Shown piece after piece: positions 36,012 through 45,705 of a DNA stretch of 64,000 bases. Numbering within the stretch: the first letter of the stretch is position 1; each line of letters opens with the position of its first letter. The notes beneath the pieces are model-generated. The model was not told the DNA's origin, did no database searches, and was given only the letters and a program-made list of their open reading frames with translations. The translations under genes were made by a program, and so were the position numbers. This stretch comes from Leuctra nigra (Eukaryota > Arthropoda > Insecta > Plecoptera > Leuctridae): NCBI GenBank assembly GCA_934045905.1, contig OW203765.1, positions 29,607,997 through 29,671,996 on the forward strand, given 5' to 3'.

Positions 36012-36660
36012 AGAGGTTTTTAAATTCTCAAAAATCATTGCAATGGACTCTGAGGCACAGAAATTATGTCTTGAATAACTTCTAGGTATTACAGGTAAAA
36101 TGATGTATAGATCATCCCGATTTTTCCACAAAAGATTGATCACTATCTCGTTCTACTGCCCACTAATTTCTAGCAAGAGCGGTTTCACCGGAAAATGTAT
36201 GTGTTCAAAGTCTTTTTGCATTTCGATTGTCAATACGTTTACTCAGCGTTTTTCTAGTAATAATGCAGCGTTTCTTAACATTTCATATTTTCATTACAAG
36301 CTTGAGCAAGAATATAGAAACACCATCGTTTCTTTAACAGTCCTTCATTTTCAAGACGTAGACACAATATCATCATGTTTTCAACCATGATTTAACATTG
36401 TTTTACAAGACGTTATTTGGGTCGCTTTGGTCAGATTTAGAATGGAGATTCCCGCCTACTATTTATCACGCAAGAATATTCTGTTTCATTCATATCATAA
36501 ACATGTATTTTTCAATAATTAATATGTTTAATTACTTCTAGGGATACTAGATATCATAAACTTGTTACGTAATGTTCCTATTGTTCCCGAACTTCCACTT
36601 CCATGAATTTGTCTCTTGTACTGATGGTAATTTTCATGACCGTGGGTGTACAACTCGACA
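36012..36660. other. Stretch without a gene
   Basis: A 96-codon frame at 36100-36390 (+) shows no known domain. Nothing else is recognisable. Confidence 0.5.
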
Positions 36661-36740
36661 TGCGACGAGTCACGTGATGATTGACACGTGATTGGCTATC
36701 AATGTCACGTGATAGACGAGGAGTGGGGGGGGGGGATGGG
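36661..36740. promoter_or_regulatory. Triple CACGTG cluster beside a G-tract
   Basis: Three CACGTG hexamers (36671-36676, 36685-36690, 36706-36711), two of them in TCACGTGAT context, with an ATTGG inverted CCAAT word between the second and third, followed by a G-run at about 36724-36734. Spacings of 14 and 21 bases are compatible with cooperative bHLH-zipper binding. No gene start is visible; role inferred only. Confidence 0.35.
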
Positions 36741-37217
36741 ATATTTCACGAGATGATATCTGCAACTAGCGAATTATCGAGAGCAAATGAGTTGCTGGAT
36801 TGATTGGAAGTTTTGTTATGGCTCGTTTTACTGTTTTGCGTTCAACGCAATTGAGTACTCTTTCCGATCGCAATATTTTATAAACCGTTGGACGTCAAAA
36901 CTGCTTCCGTATTTTTAGCAAAGTATTATTAATAAGACTTAAACATTTTAAAAATATATGAAGTTCGCTGAAAATATGAAGTCGCTATTTTCTAACTTAT
37001 ATTTAGCAACTCCTTAGAATATTATTAAACCACAAGCAATGGAATTCCTTACATTTTCTTTAGCAAATGAAAAGGAAATGATATTTTCATTTCTACGTAT
37101 TTTATTTATGAAGGACGCAGGGTGAATGTTTTGATTGAAGATTTAAGATCAATACTTAATTTAACAAAGTAAAATACAGCAACAGGCCAAAAAATCAAAT
37201 GAAATCTACATCATAAA
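36741..37217. other. AT-rich flank of the composite palindrome
   Basis: Nothing recognisable. Confidence 0.5.
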
Positions 37218-37228
37218 TGAAAAATATA

Positions 37229-37740
37229 GGTCCGTGAACTTGGCCCCCCCCCATGAACGCACTAATTCTGAAATTCTCAATATAATTAGTGTATGGCACT
37301 GGGATTTAGTGTACAAAGTTTCAGAATTAGTGCGTCACTACTTTCGGAGTAAATCGAAAAACAACGGCTGATTTTGGGGGGGGGGGGGCCAAGTTCACGC
37401 AGCCCCCCCCATGCGAGCAAAATTTCTGAAATTCTCAATATAATTAGTGTATGGCACTGGGATTTAGTGTACCAAGTTTCAGAATTAGTGCGTCACTACT
37501 TTCGGAGTAAAACGAAAAACAATGTCCGATTTTTGGGGGGGGCCAAGTTCACGCAGCCCCCCCATGCGAGCAAAAATTCTGAATTTCTCAATATATTTAG
37601 TGTATGGCACTGGGATTTAGTGTACCAAGTTTCAGAATTAGTGCGTCACTACTTTTTGAGGAAATCGAAAAACTAAAAGTGAAAAATGGGCGGGACCAAA
37701 TTCACGAAGCCCCGCCCATGCGAGCTAAAATTCTGACACT
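37229..37740. repeat. Left arm: three tandem hairpin units of about 155 bp
   Basis: Units begin near 37252, 37411 and 37563, with a fourth truncated start at 37717. Each contains GCACTAATTCTGAAA or a variant, then GTGTATGGCACTGGGATTTA, then TTTCAGAATTAGTGCGTCAC, so a unit can fold on itself. Units are joined by G-run, GGCCAAGTTCACGCAG, C-run, which is the terminal sequence in mirror. The right arm keeps two such units (41101-41371). Confidence 0.85.
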
Positions 37741-37750
37741 CTCCAGAAGG

Positions 37751-37900
37751 TTGATCCGGCACCTCCACATGTCCTGGAGCTTGATCCGGCACCTCCACAT
37801 CTCCTGGAGCTTGATCCGGCACCTCCACATGTCCTGGAGGTTGATCCGGCACCTCCACATCACCTGGAGCTTGATCCGGCACCTCCACATCTCCTGGATA
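37751..37900. repeat. 30-bp minisatellite, left arm, five copies
   Basis: Unit TTGATCCGGCACCTCCACAT plus ten bases varying as GTCCTGGAGC or CTCCTGGAGC. The unit is a multiple of three, so several frames stay open and give ten-residue repeat peptides; these are not genes. The right arm (40858-41008) carries the same five copies in mirror order. Confidence 0.95.
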
Positions 37901-37992
37901 GTAAGTGAACGCTGGGATTAAGTGTATAAAGTTGCAGAAATAGTGCTTCACTCTTCTCATGAAGAAAATTGAAAAACAACAATGTTTTTTGT

Positions 37993-38280
37993 TTTTTTTT
38001 TTTTGTCTGGGGCTTAACGTCGCACTGTTCTGCAGCGAGGCTAATGGCGACGGATGAATGATAATGATGATGATTGGGAGATGATGGTGAAGAGTAGGTA
38101 AGGATGGAAGGTGGGAAGGAGGCGGTCGTGGCCTATAAGTAGGGTATCTTCCCAGCATTTGCCTGTCGACTGAGGGAAAACCACGAAAAAACCCCAGTCA
38201 GGAAGGACGGCCGCGGGAATCGAACCCGGGCCTCCGGAATACAAGCTCAGAGCGTTTACCACTCAGCCAACCTGTTCCGT
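37993..38280 (-). mobile_element. SINE in the left palindrome arm
   Basis: Minus-strand copy of the tRNA-derived SINE family with intact A and B boxes (B box GGTTCGATTCCC on the minus strand). Flanked by a perfect 12-base duplication AATGTTTTTTGT (37981-37992 and 38281-38292). Next to it lies a G18 run (38296-38313). Short proteins predicted here, with HHHLPIIIIII-like peptides, are translations of SINE triplet repeats. Confidence 0.95.
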
Positions 38281-38378
38281 AATGTTTTTTGTGATGGGGG
38301 GGGGGGGGGGGGGTTGATACACGCAGTTCCCATCCCCCCTCGCCCTCTGCGGTATAAAATGCAATAATAAGAAACGTT

Positions 38379-39860
38379 TTGGGAAGCGCAACGGAAACGC
38401 ACATGACAGGAAGTGGCCGAGTTTAGTGGATCAGTTTCGGTCACGTGTTTGCACAGTGCTATTCTCCTACCCTTTCTGCCAGGTTTACCTGTTATTCGGG
38501 GACGTTTAGTTACATATTTTTAGACGGAATTCAAAAACTTTTACGTCTAATTGATAGTTATCACGTGTACTATATGTGTGCACACATATTTCGGGTGTTA
38601 ATGATGACATGGCACTTAAAAAATTGAATTATTATCGGATCTCTCAGACTAACTTTACAATTGCAACAACGGCACATTCTTCCTTAATTGTACCAAAAAT
38701 CAAAGTATGTATAGGTACTTAAATTATATTTTCCACATGTATTAACAAAACCACACATCATGAAAATTATTTATTGTATTATGGACCCACCTAGTTAATT
38801 TTTATTCAGTTCTTTATTTCAACAAACTATGATAGCCTGAGTGATCGGTATATAAGATCTATTGACAATATCTTTGAGGGCTGTCAGTTGAATTATTCAA
38901 ATCGAATTCACTTTTAAGTTTTAATAGATTAATTGTTTATTGCGTCTTACAGTATGAAGCTCCAAAATGTATATTTGTTTCTGAATAGATATTTATTTAA
39001 TTATTTGATTTCATCTGATCTGTGACTCGTTTCGCGGGCAGTGATTATCATGTTCTTGGTGCATCATTCAAACATAGTACCTACACATTTTTAAATATTT
39101 ATTAATTTAAGCGAATATAAAAGATATTTAAGTAATAGCAAAATATGCTTGGAGAACAATAGTAAATAGAAGTAACTATCTATGCATTTTATTGCTTTGC
39201 ATGACTGTTTAATTCTCCACTGGAATAAATCAGTAATGAAAGCAAAAATAAAAATTAAGTTCTGATGAATGGGTTTAAATTGAAGGTTTCTTAAATAATA
39301 ATTGTGGTGTAGTTCAATCAATAACGGCAATTGAGAATGTCAACACTCGAAGTGGTACGAAAATATGTCTTTGAATATTCCGTCCCGTTGGCAAATAGGA
39401 GCCGTCTTTTCACCCCATCGCATATTCTTATGAAAAGTACGGTCAACTATCGTTTTTATACGTCTTTGTATATCGCATAAATTTAGTTTTCAGCTCCAGT
39501 TGTATAGTACAGCACTTTTATACTCACAAAATACCTAAATAGGTGCTAAATTCACTGAAACTCGCAATGTATGGCAGCTAAGACTAGAAGATATGATCAG
39601 TAAAACACATGGAAATAACGCTATCATGTATTATATTTAAATCTAATTGAACTAAATAAATAGTATAATATGTCAAACATTTGTGTGGATGAAAGGTGCG
39701 AGCAAATCAAATCATCAAATAACCGGAAGAATACTAAAATAATCTCGGTTTAGTTGCACTAAGTTAGCCCGTGTAGGCGGCCCGAAGTGAATGCTGATCC
39801 ACCAAAGTCAAGTTCAAAAATCTACCACCAGATAGCGTATTCGAGCGCTGCGCGTCCCAA
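38379..39860. mobile_element. Probable nested insertion inside the palindrome
   Basis: A 1482-base segment present only on the left side, between outer arm and inner palindrome; on the right side those two parts are separated by four bases. Its ends are imperfect inverted repeats: TTGGGAAGCGCAACG against TTGGGACGCGCAGCG read inward. A subterminal TTTAGTGGATCAG (38422-38434) is mirrored by CTGATCCACCAAA (39794-39806). No target duplication is visible and four bases of target seem lost. No transposase is seen in the AT-rich interior. Confidence 0.5.
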
Positions 39861-40368
39861 TACACACACCTACACAGGTCAAGTAGTTGGTACAAAACTA
39901 CGCTGGTCAAGCAGCTTATTAAGATGCTAGTGGAACTCAACTCCACTGGTCAAGTAGTTGATTCAGAGGTCAGTGGTACACAACTACACTGGTCAAGTAG
40001 TTGATTCAGAGGTCAGTGGTACACAACTACACTGGTCAACTAGTTTAAACTACACTGGTCAAGTAGTTGATTCAGATGCGTGTGTCACACAAACACTGGT
40101 CAAGTTGTTGGAGGCGAGTGGTACTCAACTACACTGGTCAAACTATTTGACCAGTGTAGTTGTGTACCACTGACTTCTGAATCAACTACTTGACCAGTGT
40201 AGTTGTGTACCACTGACCTCTGAATCAACTACTTGACCAGTGGAGTTGTGTACCACTGACCTCTGAATCAACTACTTGACCAGTGGAGTTGAGTTCCACT
40301 AGCATCTTAATAAGCTGCTTGACCAGCGTAGTTTTGTACCAACTACTTGACCTGTGTAGGTGTGTGTA
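39861..40368. repeat. Inner palindrome of 43-bp units
   Basis: Left half 39861-40140 and right half about 40145-40368 mirror each other, from TACACACACCTACACAGGTC to GACCTGTGTAGGTGTGTGTA. Each half is built of 43-base units containing CTACACTGGTCAAGTAGTTG, ATTCAGAGGTCAGTGGTACA and CAA. The halves differ near the centre, where the left carries extra diverged units. Non-coding; short frames here are repeat translations. Confidence 0.9.
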
Positions 40369-40471
40369 TACCAAACGTTTCTTATTATTGCATTTTATAC
40401 CGCAGAGGGCGAGGGGGGATGGGAACTGCGTGTATCAACCCCCCCCCCCCCCCCCCATCACAAAAAACATT

Positions 40472-40760
40472 ACGGAACAGGTTGGCTGAGTGGTAAACGC
40501 TCTGAGCTTGTATTCCGGAGGCCCGGGTTCGTTTCCCGCGGCCGTCCTTCCTGACTGGGGTTTTTTCGTGGTTTTCCCTCAGTCGACAGGCAAATGCTGG
40601 GAAGATACCCTACTTATAGGCCACGACCGCCTCCTTCCCACCTTCCATCCTTACCTACTCTTCACCATCATCTCCCAATCATCATCATTATCATTCATCC
40701 GTCGCCATTAGCCTCGCTGCAGAACAGTGCGACGTTAAGCCCCAGACAAAAAAACAAAAA
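40472..40760 (+). mobile_element. SINE in the right palindrome arm
   Basis: Mirror copy of the left-arm SINE with the matching 12-base duplication ACAAAAAACATT (40460-40471 and 40761-40772). Its B box is GGTTCGTTTCCC, one base different from the left copy, so this copy probably has a weakened internal promoter. An 18-base C run (40439-40456) mirrors the G18 run of the other arm. Confidence 0.95.
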
Positions 40761-40857
40761 ACAAAAAACATTGTTGTTTTTCAATTTTCTTCATGAGAAG
40801 AGTGAAGCACTATTTCTGCAACTTTATACACTTAATCCCAGCGTTCACTTACTATCC

Positions 40858-41008
40858 AGGAGATGTGGAGGTGCCGGATCAAGCTCCAGGTGATGTGGAG
40901 GTGCCGGATCAACCTCCAGGACATGTGGAGGTGCCGGATCAAGCTCCAGGAGATGTGGAGGTGCCGGATCAAGCTCCAGGACATGTGGAGGTGCCGGATC
41001 AACCTTCT
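40858..41008. repeat. 30-bp minisatellite, right arm, five copies
   Basis: Reverse complement of the left array with the same order of GT, CT, GT, CA, CT variants, so the arms were copied after the array formed. Confidence 0.95.
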
Positions 41009-41382
41009 GGAGAGTGTCAGAATTTTAGCTCGCATGGGCGGGGCTTCGTGAATTTGGTCCCGCCCATTTTTCACTTTTAGTTTTTCGATTTCCTCAAAAA
41101 GTAGTGACGCACTAATTCTGAAACTTGGTACACTAAATCCCAGTGCCATACACTAATTATATTGAGAGTTTCAGACATTTTGCTCGCATGGGGGGGGGGG
41201 CTGCGTGAACTTGGCCCCCCCCCCATTTCAAATTTTCGGTTTTTCGATTTTCTCCAAAAGTAGTGACGCACTAATTCTGAAACTTTGTACACTAAATCCC
41301 AGTGCCATACACTAATTATATTGAGAATTTCAGAATTAGTGCGTTCATGGGGGGGGCCAAGTTCACGGACCTGAAAAATATA

Positions 41383-43089
41383 CAGAGTTCATAAAGCGAC
41401 GAAGAATATTGAGTAGGTGATTTTTTTTTTTTAAATTTACATATCATAACTTTGAAAGTTCGAATTAAACCGTATCAACTGTGACGTACTCTTGTCAGTG
41501 ACTGTACAGTATTCCATATGTACATTCCCACAATATCCACAATTACACGCCTAATTGTCAAAGAATCATTATTAGCTCCATTGTCAGTGTCCACTCAGCC
41601 ACTATGAATTGTCACACTAACAAGCTGCATTGAAATCAGAGGCTAGGTCCAGATCTTGCTCCGTCTTCGTCAGACCGCAATCAACATGTCTTGGACCTCT
41701 TCATTTGCATCACTAACGAAATTCTCATTTGTAATTCCGCGGAGTAGAAGATCACAGACTCCGTCTACTGGAGTCGTCCTTTGTCTTAGTCGACACGATT
41801 CCTCAGTGACGTGGCTACTGCAGCGAAAAGTGCAGGGCAGCATGAGGGGAGTTTTAGGCAAGGAAGTTCAAAAACGCGTTACATTTTTAAAGAACTTTTG
41901 GTGAACGCGTTCACGGTTTTATGCGAGATATATTAACGTTTAGAAAATCTTTAAAAGGAATGTGGTTCCTCTTAGTATGGCTGTAATTTAGGTACTGTTT
42001 TGTCAACTTTTGAAAGTTCCTGATTATATAGTATGAAATGAACTTCTATAAGGTAGTGTTTGAAAGGAAATTACTCAACACTGCTAAAGGGAACTTTTAG
42101 GAGTTGTTTGGTAATAAGTAGTGGAAAATTATTTATTTTATAACAATAAAATGATACAATGATACATTTTAAAATAACAAAAGTGTGATACTAAAATATT
42201 ATGTTATTTTTTTAATCACAATGGGGAGTTCGTAAATGTTGAGATTATATTTTGTTTATATACAGAATAGCCTCAAAGACCAATGTGAAATTGTATTATA
42301 TTTTTTTAATTAATATATTTCCCATAATTATTTTTTAGTATTCGAAATTTCACTCCTCTGCAAAAACAAGCTGTACGTCACACGCCGTGTTCCCTGTGTT
42401 ACGGGATGCATAGAACCGGCTCTGGCTAACATTATCTATACGGCCCGACTCGTCTTGTGACGTCAAATTGTGTTTCATGGACAGCTACAATCTACCAAAC
42501 TTTGTAAATTCGTTCCATGAAAACTATTCATCACACAACAAAAATAATGCCACATCTGTCTTCAACAACATCTCAACTCTCATAACATATTTATTAATCT
42601 AAAATCTAAACTTCACTTCACTTCCACTAAAGTCCACTAAAGTAAGAAACAAAAATGTCTCACTTTTCGGAATAGAATATCGTTGTTGCATAAGTCGGTA
42701 TTATTATCTCACAGTGCCTATTCTGAAAACAAATCATTTTACTTTTAAAATATTTTTAAAATTTTATTCAAAGTGATTAAATTCACATATAAAAAATTCC
42801 AATCTCTTCATTAAGCGCAACATTTAATGAAAACATTGTGCGTTGAAATAGCCTGTCATAAACACGGTATCTCGTACACCCCTGCTAAAAGCTCCCTCCC
42901 TAAACCCTGGAGCTAAGGACGAGATAATAACAATCACAACAAACAATACCTGCGTTGTGTTTGTCGACTCATAAGCTCTAATCCACGCGCAATACTATGC
43001 TTATACTTGTCAAACATGATTACTAATAAGTAATTAGCTGAAACTGTTGTTACTTCGTTTAATTAGGCAGCTGTTAGGTACCTGGGCGT
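41383..43089. other. Stretch without a gene
   Basis: No gene recognised. GC-richer patches lie at 41640-41830 and 42360-42480; the second holds TGACGTCA at 42458-42465. An 82-codon plus frame (41656-41904) has no known domain and is overlapped by an antisense frame. Confidence 0.5.
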
Positions 43090-44098
43090 GGACGGGTCAG
43101 TGGCGTGCCGAACCTCCAAAACATTTGGCGCATTTCGGTTCACAGGGACACACCCACCCCTTCCAGGCGTTAGGCTTGAACCTGTCAAGCGATTGTGCTA
43201 GAAAATGAGTATTGCCCCGGGAAGTAAGTGCGCAGCGAAATTTTTGAATTTCAGGCCAGAGGTTGTGTACAAAATAAAGGGAAATAGACATGCCAAAATT
43301 AATTTTAGTTGAAAAAAGTCATAAAAATATAGCCGCGCAGCGAAATTTTTGAATTTTAGACCTTTAAGAGAGGTACCTAATTGTTGTGTTTATAAAATAC
43401 TCGTTAGTAGGAAACAGACCAGAAAAATTAATTTTATTTAGAAAAAATCACGAAAATAATGCCGCACAGCGAAATTTTTGAATTTTGGCCCTCTTATGAG
43501 GTTAAAAATTATTTTAATATGTATAAAATAACGGGAAAAAGACAAGAAAACATTTATTTAAGTTAGAAAATGTCATGAAAACAATGCCGCGCAGGGAAAT
43601 TTTTGAATTTAGACCTTTAAGAGAGTTAGAAGTGTTAAAAATAACGAGAAACAGACCAGAAAAATTTATTTTATTTGGAAAAAGACATGAAAATAAATCC
43701 GCGCAGCGAAATTTTAGAATTTTGGCCCTCTTAGGAGAGGTTAAAAATTATTTTAATATGTGTAAAATAACGGGAAAAAGACAAGAAAACATTTATTTCA
43801 GTTAGAAAATGTCATTAAAACAATGCCTGCGCAGAGAAATTTTTGAATTTAGACCTTTAAGAGAGTTAGAAGTGTTAAAAATAACGAGAAACAAACCAAA
43901 AAAAATATTTTATTTGGAAAAAGGAATGAAAATAATGCCGCGCAGCGAAATTTTTGATTTTTAGCCGTCTTAGGAGAGATAAAAAATTATTTTAATATGT
44001 ATAAAATAACGGGAAAAGGACAAGAAAACATTTATTTCAGTTAGAAAATGTCATGAAAACAATGCCGCGCAGAGAAATTTTTGAATTTAGACCTTTAA

Positions 44099-44244
44099 GG
44101 CCGGGTAGGACCAACTCTGGATTAAGTTAACTCTCAAGGGTTAACCAATGAAACAAGTTGGCGCGAATTCCATAGCCAATAAGATTCACTAATTTCCACT
44201 AATCATCGAGAGTTAACTTAATCCAGAGTTGGTCCTACCCGGCC
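44099..44244. mobile_element. Harbinger-like MITE (family F) inside the satellite
   Basis: 146 bases with inverted ends of about 37 bases (GGCCGGGTAGGACCAACTCT, then GGATTAAGTTAACTCTC, perfectly mirrored) and a TAA target duplication at 44096-44098 and 44245-44247. Neighbouring satellite units show the uninterrupted site CCTTTAAGAGAGTTAG, which proves the insertion and its duplication. Non-coding. Confidence 0.93.
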
Positions 44245-44455
44245 TAAGAGAGTTAGAAGTGTTAAAAATAACGAGAAACAGACCAAAAAATTTATTTTAT
44301 TTGGAAAAAGACATGAAAATAATGCCGCGCAGCGAAATTTTTGAATTTTAGCCGTCTTAGGAGAGATTAAAAATTATTTTAATATGTATAAAATAACGGG
44401 AAAAGGACAAGAAAAAATTATTTCAGTTGAAAAATGTCATGAAAATAATGCCGCG

Positions 44456-44570
44456 CTGCTAACATTTAAGTGGTTGATTAGGACTGTATTGTCATGGCAA
44501 CAACCAATTGAATGACAGAGTTTTGTACTAACTAACTGGTAACAGCTAATTGAGTCTTTAGGTTAAAAAT
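44456..44570. mobile_element. Harbinger-like MITE (family A) inside the satellite
   Basis: Core GGTTGATTAGGACTGTATTG followed by TCATGGCAACAACCAATTGA, and AACTAACTGGTAACAGCTAA, matches the full copy at 4336-4482. Both outermost termini are missing, so the edges are approximate. It replaces part of one satellite unit. Confidence 0.7.
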
Positions 44571-45705
44571 AATTTTAGTGTGCATAAAATAACAAGAAAC
44601 AGACCAGAAAAATTAATTTTATTTGGAAAAGGACATGAAAATAATGCCGCGCAAGGAAAAGTTTTAAATTTTACTCTCTTAAGAGATATTAACATTATTT
44701 TGGTGTGTTTAAAATAACGGGAAACATACCATAAAGCATTAATTTTATATACAAAAATGTCATGACAATAATGCCGCGCAGCGAAATTTTTTGAATTTTA
44801 GACCTTTAAGAGAGGTTAAAAATAATTTTAGTGTGTATAAAATAACGGGAAACAGAACAGAAAAAAATAATTTTATTTAGCAAATGCCATGAAAATAATG
44901 CCGAACAGCGAAATTTTTTAATTCCAGACCCCTTTGAAGAGGTTACAAATTATTTTGGTGCATATTAAATAAAAATCAATGTTCATTATTTTAAAATATA
45001 TTGAAAGAAATGAAAAAACGTAGTCAAAAATTATTTTTTGTGAGAAAATGTCTACCATAATAATGCCGCTCAGCGATATTTTTTAAAAGTATAATTTGAT
45101 TTTGATGTATGAATTGACGGACGTGTGAGAAATTTGCAATATAGATAAATAAGCACATGCATTTTTTAATTTCGCCCAGCAAATAGCATTTTGGTCATCA
45201 ATTTAGGTGACAACGTGTTATACGTATTACAATAACTGTATCTATTTACTTTCACATGACTAAACCTCAACAGTTGGAGCAGGGAGCTTGCATCATCCAT
45301 CACCTGAACATTCCTAGATTGCTGGACACTCCAGTGTTTAGGGGATATAAACCTTTGTAATAAGTGCTTCTAGGCCGTATTCTTTCTGATCCAAACATCT
45401 TCATTAACATTAATTGAACGCATTTCATGTTGGTTCCTTTGCGATCCTCCAAACTACCTTCAGCACCACCACCCCGGTCAGGTACCCACCCACCCACCCC
45501 CAAAAATTCCGGCGCATTTGCGCCAAATTTACATAGGTCGGCACGCCACTGGGACGGGTTGCAAATTGAATGCACTTTTTATATGCATAGAACAGGCTGC
45601 TTAAAACATACGAGTACATAATTACAGCGAGAAAAGCGACCCTTACCACGCTACTCTTATGGCACTTTCTCTGTGTGTTTTTGTGTGTTTATGCCTGCAA
45701 TGCCT

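Larger units (their letters stand above)
37229..41371. mobile_element. Composite foldback / long-TIR transposon
   Basis: 4143-base element with inverted arms 37229-38379 and 40373-41371. Both ends read GGTCCGTGAACTTGGCCCCC inward. It is flanked by a direct repeat TGAAAAATATA (37218-37228 and 41372-41382); if one terminal A/T belongs to the element, the duplication is the 9-base GAAAAATAT. Target duplications of 9-11 bases are known for Mutator-like and some foldback elements. Arms contain hairpin units of about 155 bp, a 30-bp array and a SINE. The centre holds a second palindrome and a probable nested insert. No transposase is visible, so it is non-autonomous. The superfamily is inferred from duplication length only. 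Confidence 0.85.
43229..45070. repeat. Satellite array, about 14 units of 102-130 bp
   Basis: Units start with GCCGCGCAGCGAAATTTTTG, at about 43229, 43331, 43461, 43584, 43698, 43824, 43937, 44064, 44325, 44450, 44646, 44772, 44900 and 45063. Between 43584 and 44450 two unit types alternate: one of about 114 bases (GACCTTTAAGAGAGTTAGAA) and one of about 126 bases (CTTAGGAGAG, then TTATTTTAATATG). This gives a higher-order dimer of about 240 bases. Outer units are more diverged, as expected of a locally homogenised array. Confidence 0.9.
43098..45551. mobile_element. Non-autonomous hAT-type element carrying a satellite array
   Basis: 2454 bases starting CAGTGGCGTGCCGA and ending TCGGCACGCCACTG, a perfect 14-base inverted terminus, flanked by an exact 8-base duplication GGACGGGT (43090-43097 and 45552-45559). 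CAG-type ends and 8-bp duplications are the signature of the hAT superfamily. Subterminal TTTGGCGCA words recur on both sides. The interior is mainly a tandem array of about 120-bp units (43229-45070), then about 400 bases of unique sequence. A 91-codon minus frame at 45300-45575 crosses the right end and is not a convincing transposase. Confidence 0.9.

Noticed and set aside
37751..37900. CRISPR-like array (30-bp repeats)
   Set aside because: Repeats are directly abutting with no spacers, and the DNA is eukaryotic; it is a minisatellite inside a transposon.
37604..38158. Open frames of 105 and 161 codons across the palindrome arm, and their mirror copies at 40832-41149
   Set aside because: They translate a 30-bp minisatellite (a multiple of three, hence stop-free), SINE triplets and hairpin units. 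Frames are open on both strands and in both arms; no protein signature.
43229..45070. CRISPR-like or gene-family array
   Set aside because: Units of about 120 bp are contiguous, non-coding and bounded by hAT-type ends; a satellite array.
45300..45575. Possible hAT transposase fragment on the minus strand
   Set aside because: The frame crosses the element end into flanking DNA and shows none of the hAT catalytic or dimerisation motifs.
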